39,646 nucleotides of DNA from Streptomyces europaeiscabiei (lineage in GTDB: Bacteria > Actinomycetota > Actinomycetes > Streptomycetales > Streptomycetaceae). The notes under the pieces are model-generated. The model made no database searches and was not told the DNA's origin. It saw only the letters and a program-made list of their open reading frames with translations. Location: NCBI RefSeq assembly GCF_001550375.1, contig NZ_LRTR01000211.1, positions 1-39,646 on the forward strand, read 5' to 3'. Positions 31,292 through 38,917 of the stretch are shown piece by piece. Made by a program: the position numbers and the translations under genes. The number at the start of each line of letters is the position of its first letter. Within the stretch, counting starts at the first letter, position 1.

Positions 31292-31726
31292 TCAGCCCTC
31301 GACCGTGATGCCCATGGAACGGGCGGTGCCGGCGATGATCTTCGACGCGGCGTCCAGGTCGTTGGCGTTGAGGTCGGGAAGCTTGGTCGTGGCGATCTCG
31401 CGGACCTGCGCCTCGGTGATCTTGGCGACCTTGGTCTTGTGCGGCTCGCCGGAGCCCTTCTCGACACCCGCGGCCTTGAGGATCATCTTCGCGGCCGGCG
31501 GCGTCTTGGTGATGAAGGTGAAGGAGCGGTCCTCGTAGACCGTGATCTCCACCGGGATCACCCAGCCACGCTGCGACTCGGTCGCGGCGTTGTACGCCTT
31601 GCAGAACTCCATGATGTTGACGCCGTGCTGACCGAGCGCGGGGCCGACCGGCGGGGCGGGGTTCGCCGCACCGGCGTTGATCTGGAGCTTGATGAGCCCC
31701 GTGACCTTCTTCTTCTTGGGAGGCAT
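31292..31726 (-). CDS. rplK: 50S ribosomal protein L11
   Basis: 144 residues from the ATG at 31726. N-terminus [15 protein letters not shown], proline-rich switch [17 protein letters not shown], and C-terminal 23S-binding domain [20 protein letters not shown]. It forms the GTPase-associated centre and is needed for RelA activation and thiostrepton action. A terminator with a U tract separates it from nusG upstream. Confidence 0.99.
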
Positions 31727-31820
31727 TGCTCTCCGGGTCCTTTCGATTCGAGTGCGCCCCCACCCAGGTCGCGTCCCGGATGAAGGCATACCGCACAACG
31801 ATAACGGGTATAGATGCGCG

Positions 31821-31869
31821 GCCAAAAACCGAGCAGGTCAGACGAGCTTTTGACAGCCCGTCTGACCTG
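31821..31869 (-). terminator. Intrinsic terminator between nusG and rplK
   Basis: A 14-bp stem (31856-31869 with 31834-31847), one G-U pair only in the minus-strand RNA, 8-nt loop, then GGTTTTTGG. It starts 36 bp after the nusG stop. It should make secE-nusG and rplKA separate transcripts or act as an attenuator between them. Confidence 0.85.
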
Positions 31870-31905
31870 GTCGGAAGCGGTGGGTCCAGAAGGAGCCGGA
31901 GCCGG

Positions 31906-32778
31906 CTAGTTCTTCTGGATCTGGTCGAACGACAGCTCGACCGGCGTCTCACGGCCGAAGATCTCGACGAGACCCTTGACCTTCTTCGAGTCCGCGTTGA
32001 TCTCGTTGATGGTCGCCTGCAGCGTGGCGAACGGGCCGTCCGTGACGGTGACCGAGTCGCCGACCTCGAAGTCCAGCACCTGGACCTCGAGCTTGCGGGC
32101 GGGAGCCGGCTTGCCCTCGGCCTCGGCCGCCTCGCGGGCCGCCTTCTCCTCGGCCTCCGGCGCGAGCATCTTGACGATCTCGTCCAGGGTCAGCGGGTAC
32201 GGGTCGTAGGCGTTGCCCACGAAGCCGGTGACGCCGGGGGTGTTGCGGACGACGCCCCAGGACTCGTTCGTCAGGTCCATGCGGACGAGGACGTATCCGG
32301 GAAGCTTGTTCTGACGGATCGTCTTGCGCTCGCCGTTCTTGATCTGCGCGACCTCTTCCTGCGGCACCTCGGCCTGGAAGATGAAGTCCTCGACGTTCAG
32401 CGAGACGGCGCGCTGCTCGAGGTTGGTCTTCACGCGGTTCTCGTAACCGGCGTACGTGTGGATGACGTACCACTCGCCGGGCAGGCTCCGCAGTTCCTCA
32501 CGCAGGGCCTCGACGGGGTCGACCGGCTCGGCCTCCTCCTCGACGGCCTCTTCGGCTGCGTCCTCGTCCTCGGAGTCGGCTGCGTCCTCGGAGTCCTCGT
32601 CGTCAGAGTCCTCGACGTCGGAGTCCTCGACGTGCACGGCCTCTTCCTCGGCCGGCTCCCCCGCCTCGGCTTCGGCAGCCTCGAACTCGTCGACCTCGTC
32701 CGCTCCCTCGACGATGTCGAGCTCATCATCCTCGGACTCGTCCGGCTCGATGGCGTCGTTCAGGTTCGGGTCAGACAC
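31906..32778 (-). CDS. nusG: Transcription termination/antitermination factor NusG
   Basis: 290 residues from the GTG at 32778, with AGGAAGAAG upstream. Residues 1-97 are an extremely acidic extension rich in E, D and S, typical of Streptomyces. The NGN domain begins at about 102 ([31 protein letters not shown]), and the KOW domain ends the protein (about 236-290, [17 protein letters not shown]). It binds the RNA polymerase clamp and links to Rho or the ribosome. It follows secE after a bulged hairpin. Confidence 0.98.
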   Translation of the reverse strand: MSDPNLNDAIEPDESEDDELDIVEGADEVDEFEAAEAEAGEPAEEEAVHVEDSDVEDSDDEDSEDAADSEDEDAAEEAVEEEAEPVDPVEALREELRSLPGEWYVIHTYAGYENRVKTNLEQRAVSLNVEDFIFQAEVPQEEVAQIKNGERKTIRQNKLPGYVLVRMDLTNESWGVVRNTPGVTGFVGNAYDPYPLTLDEIVKMLAPEAEEKAAREAAEAEGKPAPARKLEVQVLDFEVGDSVTVTDGPFATLQATINEINADSKKVKGLVEIFGRETPVELSFDQIQKN

Positions 32779-32815
32779 GTGGCTGCTTCTTCCTGGATAC
32801 ATGGGGGTGGAACAC

Positions 32816-32848
32816 GCGAAAGGGGCGCCAGGTTACGGCGCCCTTCGC
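32816..32848 (-). promoter_or_regulatory. Hairpin between secE and nusG
   Basis: Stem of 7 plus 5 bp (GGGCGCC/GGCGCCC and GCGAA/TTCGC) with a 2-nt bulge and 7-nt loop, 7 bp after the secE stop. It probably stabilises or attenuates the secE-nusG mRNA. Confidence 0.6.
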
Positions 32849-32855
32849 TTTCGGC

Positions 32856-33143
32856 TCAGCCGAAGACGTACTTGGCGGCCTTGTCGAGGCCGAAGTCAAT
32901 CACAGTAACAAGACCGATCATGATCACGACGAAGACGATGACCACCGTGGTGTAGGTCGTCAGCTGGGAGCGGGTCGGCCAGACGACCTTCCGCAGCTCC
33001 GCGACGATCTGGCGGTAGAAGATCGCGAGGCGCTTCAGCGGGCCCTTCTTGGCGCGCTTCCCGCCCTTGCGGGTCTTCTTCTTGTCTTCGGGCACCTCGT
33101 CCTGGGCATCAGGCGTGTCGATGGAGCCCACGGCGTCCGTCAT
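32856..33143 (-). CDS. secE: Protein translocase subunit SecE
   Basis: 95 residues, ATG start after GTGAGGATGA. Short actinobacterial form: charged N-terminus (KKKTRKGGKRAKKG), the conserved amphipathic helix AELRKVVWPTRSQLTTYT and one membrane helix (about 62-83). It clamps SecY in the translocon. It follows tRNA-Trp and precedes nusG, the widespread bacterial order. Confidence 0.98.
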   Translation of the reverse strand: MTDAVGSIDTPDAQDEVPEDKKKTRKGGKRAKKGPLKRLAIFYRQIVAELRKVVWPTRSQLTTYTTVVIVFVVIMIGLVTVIDFGLDKAAKYVFG

Positions 33144-33257
33144 TCATCCTCACCTGATTCCGGTCCGGGTCGTGGCCGTGCCGCGCCCGGTATGAGCCGC
33201 ACGGCGGAACATTGCTGTACGTACATGCGCACACGTCCTGGCGTGAGGAGTGTGTAG

Positions 33258-33330
33258 CAGGGCCGGAGGGACTTGAACCCCCAACCGCTGGTTTTGGAGA
33301 CCAGTGCTCTACCAATTGAGCTACGACCCT
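33258..33330 (-). tRNA. tRNA-Trp (CCA)
   Basis: 73 nt cloverleaf. Acceptor AGGGTCG with CGGCCCT (one T-G wobble), discriminator G, D arm GCTC..GAGC, anticodon stem CTGGT/ACCAG with loop CTCCAAA and anticodon CCA, and T arm GGGGGTTCAAGTCCCTC. The 3' CCA is not encoded. It precedes secE, as usual in actinobacteria. Confidence 0.98.
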
Positions 33331-33364
33331 TTGCGGTTCACCCCCAACGTACCGCATCCGACCG

Positions 33365-33381
33365 GGTGCACGGTGTGCACC
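33365..33381. promoter_or_regulatory. Perfect palindrome in the tRNA-Trp/aspC divergent region
   Basis: GGTGCAC-GGT-GTGCACC, a 7-bp inverted repeat with a 3-bp centre, about 35 bp upstream of the tRNA-Trp 5' end. It could be an operator for the divergent promoters. The rest of 33331-33581 holds no gene. Confidence 0.35.
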
Positions 33382-33581
33382 TGTGGGGCGCGGCCGGTGA
33401 AGGCCAACGAGGAGAGAGCATACGTGGTCCGAGGCCTGTCGTCGAACAGAAAGCGGCCGTAGGGGGGTTGCTCGTCGAAGATCGACCGTTTCCGGTCGCG
33501 GATACAAACGGTTGTTCTGTAGCTGTTCAGTCTGTGAAACCCGCGTGCCCGGCGCGTTTCCTGTCTGAAACGATGGGGCCC

Positions 33582-34808
33582 ATGAGCGCTGCAACCCCTC
33601 CCACCGAGCGCCGGGTCTCCGCGCGTATCGGCGCGATCTCCGAGTCCGCCACCCTCGCCGTGGACGCCAAGGCCAAGGCCCTCAAGGCCGCGGGACGTCC
33701 GGTGATCGGCTTCGGCGCCGGTGAGCCCGACTTCCCGACCCCGGACTACATCGTCGAGGCGGCCGTCGAGGCCTGCAAGAACCCGAAGTACCACCGCTAC
33801 ACGCCGGCCGGCGGTCTGCCCGAGCTGAAGGCCGCGATCGCCGCGAAGACCCTGCGCGACTCCGGCTACGAGGTCGACCCGTCACAGGTCCTCGTGACCA
33901 ACGGCGGCAAGCAGGCCATCTACGAGGCGTTCGCCGCGATCCTCGACCCGGGCGACGAGGTGATCGTTCCCGCGCCGTACTGGACGACCTACCCGGAGTC
34001 GATCCGTCTCGCCGGCGGTGTCCCGGTCGACGTCGTCGCCGACGAGACCACGGGCTACCGGGTCTCCGTCGAGCAGTTGGAGGCGGCCCGCACGCAGAAC
34101 ACGAAGGTGCTGCTCTTCGTCTCCCCCTCCAACCCGACCGGCGCGGTCTACACACGCGCGCAGATCGAGGAGATCGGCCGCTGGGCCGCCGAGAAGGGCC
34201 TGTGGGTCCTGACCGACGAGATCTACGAGCACCTGGTCTACGGCGACGCGGAGTTCCACTCCCTGCCGGTGGTCGTGCCCGAGCTGGCCGACAAGACCAT
34301 CGTGGTCAACGGTGTCGCGAAGACGTACGCGATGACGGGCTGGCGCGTGGGCTGGGTCATCGGCCCGAAGGACGTGGTCAAGGCCGCGACGAACCTCCAG
34401 TCGCACGCCACGTCGAACGTCTCCAACGTGGCCCAGGTGGCCGCGCTGGCCGCCGTCTCGGGCGACCTGGCGGCCGTCGAGGAGATGAAGGAGGCCTTCG
34501 ACCGGCGTCGCAAGACGATCGTGCGGATGCTCAACGAGATCGACGGCGTCCTCTGCCCGGAGCCCGAAGGCGCGTTCTACGCCTACCCCTCGGTGAAGGA
34601 CCTGGTCGGCAAGGAGATCCGCGGCAAGCGCCCGCAGAACACGGTCGAGCTGGCCGCGCTGATCCTGGAGGAGGCCGAGGTCGCGGTCGTCCCCGGCGAG
34701 GCCTTCGGCACCCCCGGCTATCTGCGTCTGTCGTACGCCCTGGGTGACGAGGATCTCGTCGAGGGCGTCTCCCGCCTCCAGAAGCTGCTGGCGGAGGCCA
34801 CGGACTGA
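33582..34808 (+). CDS. aspC: PLP-dependent aspartate aminotransferase (AspC type)
   Basis: 408 residues from the ATG at 33582, matching the usual Streptomyces length and N-terminus ([18 protein letters not shown]); an ATG 9 bp earlier is possible. Class I/II fold: [36 protein letters not shown] (N of the PLP-binding set), [11 protein letters not shown], and the Schiff-base lysine in [18 protein letters not shown]-terminal R in YLRLSYA binds the alpha-carboxylate. It interconverts aspartate and oxaloacetate with 2-oxoglutarate/glutamate in the cytoplasm. No clear ribosome site is visible, but a perfect terminator follows. Confidence 0.95.
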   Translation: MSAATPPTERRVSARIGAISESATLAVDAKAKALKAAGRPVIGFGAGEPDFPTPDYIVEAAVEACKNPKYHRYTPAGGLPELKAAIAAKTLRDSGYEVDPSQVLVTNGGKQAIYEAFAAILDPGDEVIVPAPYWTTYPESIRLAGGVPVDVVADETTGYRVSVEQLEAARTQNTKVLLFVSPSNPTGAVYTRAQIEEIGRWAAEKGLWVLTDEIYEHLVYGDAEFHSLPVVVPELADKTIVVNGVAKTYAMTGWRVGWVIGPKDVVKAATNLQSHATSNVSNVAQVAALAAVSGDLAAVEEMKEAFDRRRKTIVRMLNEIDGVLCPEPEGAFYAYPSVKDLVGKEIRGKRPQNTVELAALILEEAEVAVVPGEAFGTPGYLRLSYALGDEDLVEGVSRLQKLLAEATD

Positions 34809-34828
34809 CGTCCCGAACACACGCATCG

Positions 34829-34868
34829 GGGGGCGGGCACCTGCGACTCTTCGCAGGTGCCCGCCCCC
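34829..34868 (+). terminator. Terminator of aspC
   Basis: A perfect 18-bp stem (34829-34846 with 34851-34868) with CTCT loop, 20 bp after the aspC stop. Only two T residues follow. It separates aspC from the adenosine-deaminase-family gene. Confidence 0.92.
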
Positions 34869-34942
34869 TTCATGTGTGCGAGCAAGCCCACGTTCGGGGA
34901 TTCCGCTACCGGTACGGCCAAGACGTACGGCAGGATCGGGCG

Positions 34943-35983
34943 ATGGAGCGTGTACGTGATCTCTCTGAACTGCCCAAGGCCCATCTGCATCTGCACTTCA
35001 CCGGGTCGATGCGGCCCACGACCGTGCTGGAGCTGGCCGACAAGTACGGGGTACGGCTGCCCGAAACGCTCGCCGATGCGCTGACCAGCGGGGAGCCGCC
35101 GAAGCTGCGGGCCACGGACGAGCGGGGGTGGTTCCGGTTCCAGCGGCTGTACGACGCGGCGCGCTCGTGCGTCAGAGGGCCCGAGGACATCCAGCGGCTG
35201 GTGCGGGAGGCCGCGGAGGAGGATGTGCGGGACGGCTCGGGCTGGCTGGAGATCCAGGTGGACCCGACGTCGTACGCGCCCCGGCTGGGCGGACTGATCC
35301 CGGCGCTGGAGGTCATCCTGGACGCGGTGGACACGACCGTGCGGGAGACGGGCCTCGGGATGCGGGTGGTGGTGGCCGCGAACCGGATGAAGCACCCGCT
35401 GGACGCGCGCACGCTGGCCCGGCTGGCGGTGCGGTACGCGGACCGGGGCGTGGTGGGCTTCGGGCTCTCCAACGACGAACGCCGGGGCATGGCGAGGGAC
35501 TTCGACCGGGCCTTCGCGATCGCCCGCGAGGGGGGCCTGCTGTCGGCGCCGCACGGCGGCGAACTGACCGGCCCGTCGTCGGTGCGTGACTGCCTGGACG
35601 ATCTGCACGCCTCACGGATCGGGCACGGGGTGCGCGCGGCGGAGGACCCGCGTCTGCTGAAGCGGCTCGCGGACCGGGGTGTGACGTGCGAGGTCTGCCC
35701 GGCTTCGAACGTGGCGCTCGGTGTCTACGAGAAACCGCAGGACGTCCCCCTGAGGACGCTGTTCGAGGCCGGCGTGTCGATGGCTCTGGGAGCCGACGAC
35801 CCGCTGCTGTTCGGCTCCCGCCTGGCGGCCCAGTACGAGATCGCCCGCCACCACCACGGGTTCACGGACCAGGAGCTGGCGGAGCTGGCCCGGCAGTCGA
35901 TCCGGGCGTCGGCGGCGCCTGAGCAGGAGCGGACGAAGCTGCTGTCCGGGGTGGACGACTGGCTCGCCGGCCCGGCCGACTAG
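34943..35983 (+). CDS. Adenosine-deaminase-family protein with atypical pocket
   Basis: 346 residues from the ATG at 34943; the longer open frame starts in the aspC terminator region. Metal and catalytic set is complete: H16 and H18 (HLHLHFTG), H204 and E207 (APHGGE), H228 (RIGHGV), D285-D286 (GADDPLLFG). However, the family's substrate-contacting aspartate in H-x-H-x-D-G is T20, and the usual GFDLAGDE block reads GFGLSNDE (170-179). It should be a zinc deaminase of a purine or related compound, but adenosine as substrate is not certain. It converges on murB with 6 bp between stops and no terminator. Confidence 0.85.
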   Translation: MERVRDLSELPKAHLHLHFTGSMRPTTVLELADKYGVRLPETLADALTSGEPPKLRATDERGWFRFQRLYDAARSCVRGPEDIQRLVREAAEEDVRDGSGWLEIQVDPTSYAPRLGGLIPALEVILDAVDTTVRETGLGMRVVVAANRMKHPLDARTLARLAVRYADRGVVGFGLSNDERRGMARDFDRAFAIAREGGLLSAPHGGELTGPSSVRDCLDDLHASRIGHGVRAAEDPRLLKRLADRGVTCEVCPASNVALGVYEKPQDVPLRTLFEAGVSMALGADDPLLFGSRLAAQYEIARHHHGFTDQELAELARQSIRASAAPEQERTKLLSGVDDWLAGPAD

Positions 35984-35989
35984 GGCGCC

Positions 35990-37045
35990 CTAAAGAGTGA
36001 CGCCCACCGTCACCGGCTCGTTGACCAAAGTGATACCGAAGGCGTCCCGGACTCCGGTCACGACCTCGCGGGCCAGCGTGAGCAGGTCCTCGGTGGTGGC
36101 CGCGCCCCGGTTGGTGAGCGCCAGGGTGTGCTTGGTGGAGATCCGGGCGGGGCCGGCGCCGTACCCCTTGGTGAAGCCCGCCCTGTCGATCAGCCAGGCC
36201 GCGGAGGTCTTGGTGTGGCCGTCGCCCGCGGGGTACGCGGGCGGGGTGGTGTCCTCCCCGAGCCGCTCCCGCACGCGCGCGTGAAACGCGGCGAACTCCT
36301 CGTCCGTGAGGATCGGGTTGGTGAAGAACGAGCCCGCGGACCAGGTGTCGTGGTCCTCGGGGTCGAGCACCATGCCCTTCCCTGCCCGCAGCTTCAGCAC
36401 GGTCTCGCGCGCGTCCGCGAGGGGGACGCGGTCGCCGGGTCCGACGCCGAGTGTGCGGGCCGTCTCGGCGTACTTGACCGGGCCCGACAGGCCGTCGGCG
36501 TCCTCCAGTTCGAACCGGACGCGCAGCACGACGAACCGCTCGGGTTCGTTCTTGAAGCGGCTGTGGCGGTACGAGAAGGCGCATTCGGTGTTCGGGACGG
36601 TGACCGTCTCGCGGGTGAGGCGGTCGTAGGCGACGACCTCGGTGATGGTGGAGGCGACCTCCTGGCCGTACGCCCCGACGTTCTGGATCGGCGTGGCGCC
36701 CGCGGAGCCGGGGATGCCGGCCAGGCACTCGATTCCGGCGAGCCCGGCCTCGACGGTCCGGGCGACCGCGTCGGTCCACACCTCACCGGCGGCCAGCTCC
36801 AGCCGTGTCCCGTCGAGCGCGTACCCCTTCGTCGCGATGACCAGCGCGGTCCCGGCGAACCCCTTGTCACCGATGACCAGGTTGGACCCGCCCCCGATGA
36901 GCAGCAGCGGCGTCCCGGCGTCGTCGGCCTCGCGGACGGCGGAGATCACCTCGTCGTCGGTGGTCGCGGTGATCAGCCGGTGCGCGGGCCCGCCCAGCCG
37001 GAAGGTGGTCAGCGGGGCGAGGGGGGCGTCGTGGAGTTCCTGCAC
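35990..37045 (-). CDS. murB: UDP-N-acetylenolpyruvoylglucosamine reductase (MurB, type I)
   Basis: 351 residues, GTG start. FAD-binding domain: TTFRLGGPA, LLLIGGGSNLVI, then GLAGIECLAGIPGSAGATPIQNVGAYGQE. The substrate domain includes AFSYRHSRFK, the catalytic-serine block SAGSFFTNPIL, and the C-terminal glutamate region LVNEPVTVGV. The extra residues relative to type II are present. It reduces the enolpyruvyl group to lactyl to give UDP-N-acetylmuramate for peptidoglycan. It lies 77 bp downstream of the HadB-like gene on the same strand, and is possibly co-transcribed. Confidence 0.97.
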   Translation of the reverse strand: MQELHDAPLAPLTTFRLGGPAHRLITATTDDEVISAVREADDAGTPLLLIGGGSNLVIGDKGFAGTALVIATKGYALDGTRLELAAGEVWTDAVARTVEAGLAGIECLAGIPGSAGATPIQNVGAYGQEVASTITEVVAYDRLTRETVTVPNTECAFSYRHSRFKNEPERFVVLRVRFELEDADGLSGPVKYAETARTLGVGPGDRVPLADARETVLKLRAGKGMVLDPEDHDTWSAGSFFTNPILTDEEFAAFHARVRERLGEDTTPPAYPAGDGHTKTSAAWLIDRAGFTKGYGAGPARISTKHTLALTNRGAATTEDLLTLAREVVTGVRDAFGITLVNEPVTVGVTL

Positions 37046-37122
37046 GGGCTCAAGAGTACGAGACCCCCCGCACCCGGGAGGGGCGGGGGACCGTGCCGTG
37101 GGCGGCTGCGCCGCGTGGGCCG

Positions 37123-37551
37123 TCAGGCCAGCCGTACGACCGCCCGGGACATGCCCAGGACCTTCTGGCCGGCGCTCATCGCCGTGAGGTCCACGCGGAC
37201 GGTGTTGTCGTCGAGCTTGGCGCCGACCTTGGCGCTGACCTCGATGGTGGCGCCCTGGTCGTCGTCGGGGACGACGACGGGCTTGGTGAAGCGGACGCCG
37301 TACTCGACGACCGCGCCGGGGTCGCCCGTCCAGTCGGTGACGACACGGATCGCCTCGGCCATGGTGAACATGCCGTGCGCGATGACGTCCGGGAGGCCGA
37401 CCTCCTTGGCGAACCTCTCGTTCCAGTGGATCGGGTTGAAGTCGCCGGAGGCACCCGCGTACTGGACGAGGGTGGCGCGGGTCACGCCGAAGGTCTGCGC
37501 GGGCAGTTCGGTGCCGACCTCGACGTCGTCGTAGGAGATCTTCGCGGTCAT
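37123..37551 (-). CDS. MaoC-like (R)-specific dehydratase, HadB type
   Basis: 142 residues, hot-dog fold. The hydratase-2 catalytic pair is present: D37 and H42 in YAGASGDFNPIHW, followed by VGLPDVIAHGM. It closely resembles mycobacterial HadB, which dehydrates 3-hydroxyacyl-ACP in the FAS-II cycle as a heterodimer with HadA or HadC. Seven bp separate it from the HadA-like gene, supporting a heterodimer. Streptomyces makes no mycolic acids, so the substrate is probably another acyl-ACP or acyl-CoA. Confidence 0.9.
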   Translation of the reverse strand: MTAKISYDDVEVGTELPAQTFGVTRATLVQYAGASGDFNPIHWNERFAKEVGLPDVIAHGMFTMAEAIRVVTDWTGDPGAVVEYGVRFTKPVVVPDDDQGATIEVSAKVGAKLDDNTVRVDLTAMSAGQKVLGMSRAVVRLA

Positions 37552-37558
37552 CGGATCC

Positions 37559-38011
37559 TCACGCCTTCTCGGCCGCGCGGGCCACGAGCTTGGTCCAGGC
37601 GGTCACGACATGCTCGCCGGACTCGTCGTGGACCTCGCCGCGGATGTCCAGGATGTCGTTGCCCGCGAGGGACTTGATCGCCTCGATGGTCGAGGTGACC
37701 GTGAGGCGGTCACCGGCGCGCACCGGGCGCCGGTGGGCGAACTTCTGGTCGCCGTGCACGACCCGGCTGTAGTCGAGGCCCAGTTGGGGGTCCTGGACGA
37801 CCTGTCCCGCCGCCTTGAAGGTGATCGAGAACACGAAGGTCGGCGGGGCGATCACATCGGCGTGGCCGAGCGCCTTGGCGGCCTCCGGGTCGGTGTACGC
37901 GGGGTTGGTGTCCCCCACGGCCTCCGCGAACTCGCGGATCTTCTCCCGGCCGACCTCGTAGGGGTCGGTGGGCGGGTAGGAACGCCCCACGAAGGACTGG
38001 TCGAGCGCCAT
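37559..38011 (-). CDS. Dehydratase subunit, HadA type (MaoC_dehydrat_N)
   Basis: 150 residues, ATG start with AGGAGGTG upstream. N-terminal hot-dog domain of the MaoC family: YEVGREKIREFAEAVGDTNP, VIAPPTFVF, RRPVRAGDRLTV. Like mycobacterial HadA it lacks the D-x4-H catalytic pair (GDTNPAYTD), so it should be the substrate-binding or structural subunit of the HadB-like partner. A strong hairpin separates it from rpmG. Confidence 0.9.
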   Translation of the reverse strand: MALDQSFVGRSYPPTDPYEVGREKIREFAEAVGDTNPAYTDPEAAKALGHADVIAPPTFVFSITFKAAGQVVQDPQLGLDYSRVVHGDQKFAHRRPVRAGDRLTVTSTIEAIKSLAGNDILDIRGEVHDESGEHVVTAWTKLVARAAEKA

Positions 38012-38075
38012 GGGCTCGGCACCTCCTGGCTGATCGGCGGATACGGCGGTACTGGCCGGTACGGGCCCCTCAACG

Positions 38076-38115
38076 ACGCGAGGCCGCCCCCGATCTCTCG
38101 GGGACGGCCTCGCGT
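38076..38115 (-). terminator. Terminator/attenuator between rpmG and the HadA-like gene
   Basis: An 18-bp stem with a 4-nt loop. One position is C-A on the plus strand but U-G in minus-strand RNA, so it is built for transcripts coming from rpmG. It lies 11 bp after the rpmG stop; no U tract. Confidence 0.75.
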
Positions 38116-38126
38116 ACGAGCCTGAT

Positions 38127-38291
38127 TTATCGCGTTTCGCGGTGCGCGGTGTGCGCCTTGCAACGCGGGCAGTGCTTCTTCATCTCCATTCGATCCGGGT
38201 TGTTACGCCGGTTCTTCTTGGTGATGTAGTTCCGCTCCTTGCACTCCACGCAGGCCAGCGTGATCTTCGGGCGGACGTCGGTGGCAGCCAC
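38127..38291 (-). CDS. rpmG: 50S ribosomal protein L33, zinc-binding form
   Basis: 54 residues from the GTG at 38291 with AAGGAG 7 nt upstream; stop TAA. Sequence blocks [20 protein letters not shown] and [20 protein letters not shown] give the two CxxC knuckles (C14/C17 and C41/C44), so this is the C+ form rather than the zinc-free paralogue. Streptomyces usually also has a cysteine-free copy controlled by zinc. It lies directly after tRNA-Met, an order shared with mycobacterial rpmG2-hadAB loci. Confidence 0.98.
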   Translation of the reverse strand: MAATDVRPKITLACVECKERNYITKKNRRNNPDRMEMKKHCPRCKAHTAHRETR

Positions 38292-38330
38292 GTGAGTGCT
38301 CCTTGACGAACGGATGGGACAGGGTCGAAC

Positions 38331-38377
38331 GCATAAAAGAGTAGCCGATCGAAGGACCGACCCCGCAATCGGCTACT
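38331..38377 (-). terminator. Terminator after tRNA-Met
   Basis: AGTAGCCGAT (38340-38349) pairs with ATCGGCTACT (38368-38377) across an 18-nt loop, and the minus-strand RNA continues CTTTTATG. It lies 5 bp after the tRNA-Met 3' end and before rpmG, so the tRNAs and rpmG are at least partly separate. Confidence 0.75.
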
Positions 38378-38382
38378 GTCAG

Positions 38383-38455
38383 TAGCGGTGACCGGACTTG
38401 AACCGGTGACACAGCGATTATGAGCCGCTTGCTCTACCGACTGAGCTACACCGCT
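38383..38455 (-). tRNA. tRNA-Met (CAT), elongator type
   Basis: 73 nt. Acceptor AGCGGTG with CACCGCT and discriminator A, D arm GCTC..GAGC, anticodon stem AGCGG/TCGCT with loop CTCATAA and anticodon CAT, T arm CCGGTTCAAGTCCGG. Its fully paired 1-72 position and lack of the three G-C pairs in the anticodon stem argue against the initiator. A lysidine-type tRNA-Ile2 with CAT is less likely but cannot be excluded by eye. Confidence 0.93.
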
Positions 38456-38466
38456 GTGATGCGATC

Positions 38467-38490
38467 GGTTCCCGCCTCGCGGCGGGAACC
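38467..38490 (-). promoter_or_regulatory. Hairpin between tRNA-Thr and tRNA-Met
   Basis: Perfect 10-bp stem, GGTTCCCGCC with GGCGGGAACC, loop TCGC. It sits between the two tRNAs in the shared minus-strand transcript and lacks a U tract on that strand, so a processing stem is more likely than a terminator. Confidence 0.65.
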
Positions 38491-38501
38491 TTTCACACCA
38501 G

Positions 38502-38574
38502 AGCCCCAATACGGAATCGAACCGTAGACCTTCTCCTTACCATGGAGACGCTCTACCGACTGAGCTATTGGGGC
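38502..38574 (-). tRNA. tRNA-Thr (GGT)
   Basis: 73 nt. Acceptor GCCCCAA with TTGGGGC, discriminator T, D arm GCTC..GAGC, anticodon stem TCTCC/GGAGA with loop ATGGTAA and anticodon GGT, T arm TACGGTTCGATTCCGTA. It is the first gene of the tRNA-Thr/tRNA-Met pair; CCA is not encoded. Confidence 0.98.
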
Positions 38575-38917
38575 GAGCGATGAAGACATTACACGCCCCA
38601 CCGCCGATCGCCCAAATCCGTTTCCCCGCCCCCGTCCATGGGTCGGCCACGGGTCGTCCAGGGATCGGCGCAGGGGCACCGGGGACCGTCGTCCGTCCCG
38701 TTTTCCCAGGCCGCGCGGGTCCCACGCGCACCACCGTTCCCGGCTCTCCCGGCGGTCCCCCGGCAGGTGAACCACGCCGGTACGACTATTGCGCTCCTCC
38801 GCGACGAGGACGGACGGCCCGCCTAGGCTCGACTCACTCTGCGTGACCTTGTGTCCCCCGCTGTGTCCCCCCGCACGTGCGTCACCGTGCAGCCGTCGTC
38901 GAGCCCCCGGGAGTGAG
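38575..38917. other. Divergent gap between tRNA-Thr and the amidohydrolase
   Basis: 343 bp with no gene that I can support; the open frames here lack ribosome sites and family features. It must carry the tRNA-Thr promoter leftwards and the amidohydrolase promoter rightwards, but no clear -35/-10 pair stands out. Confidence 0.5.
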
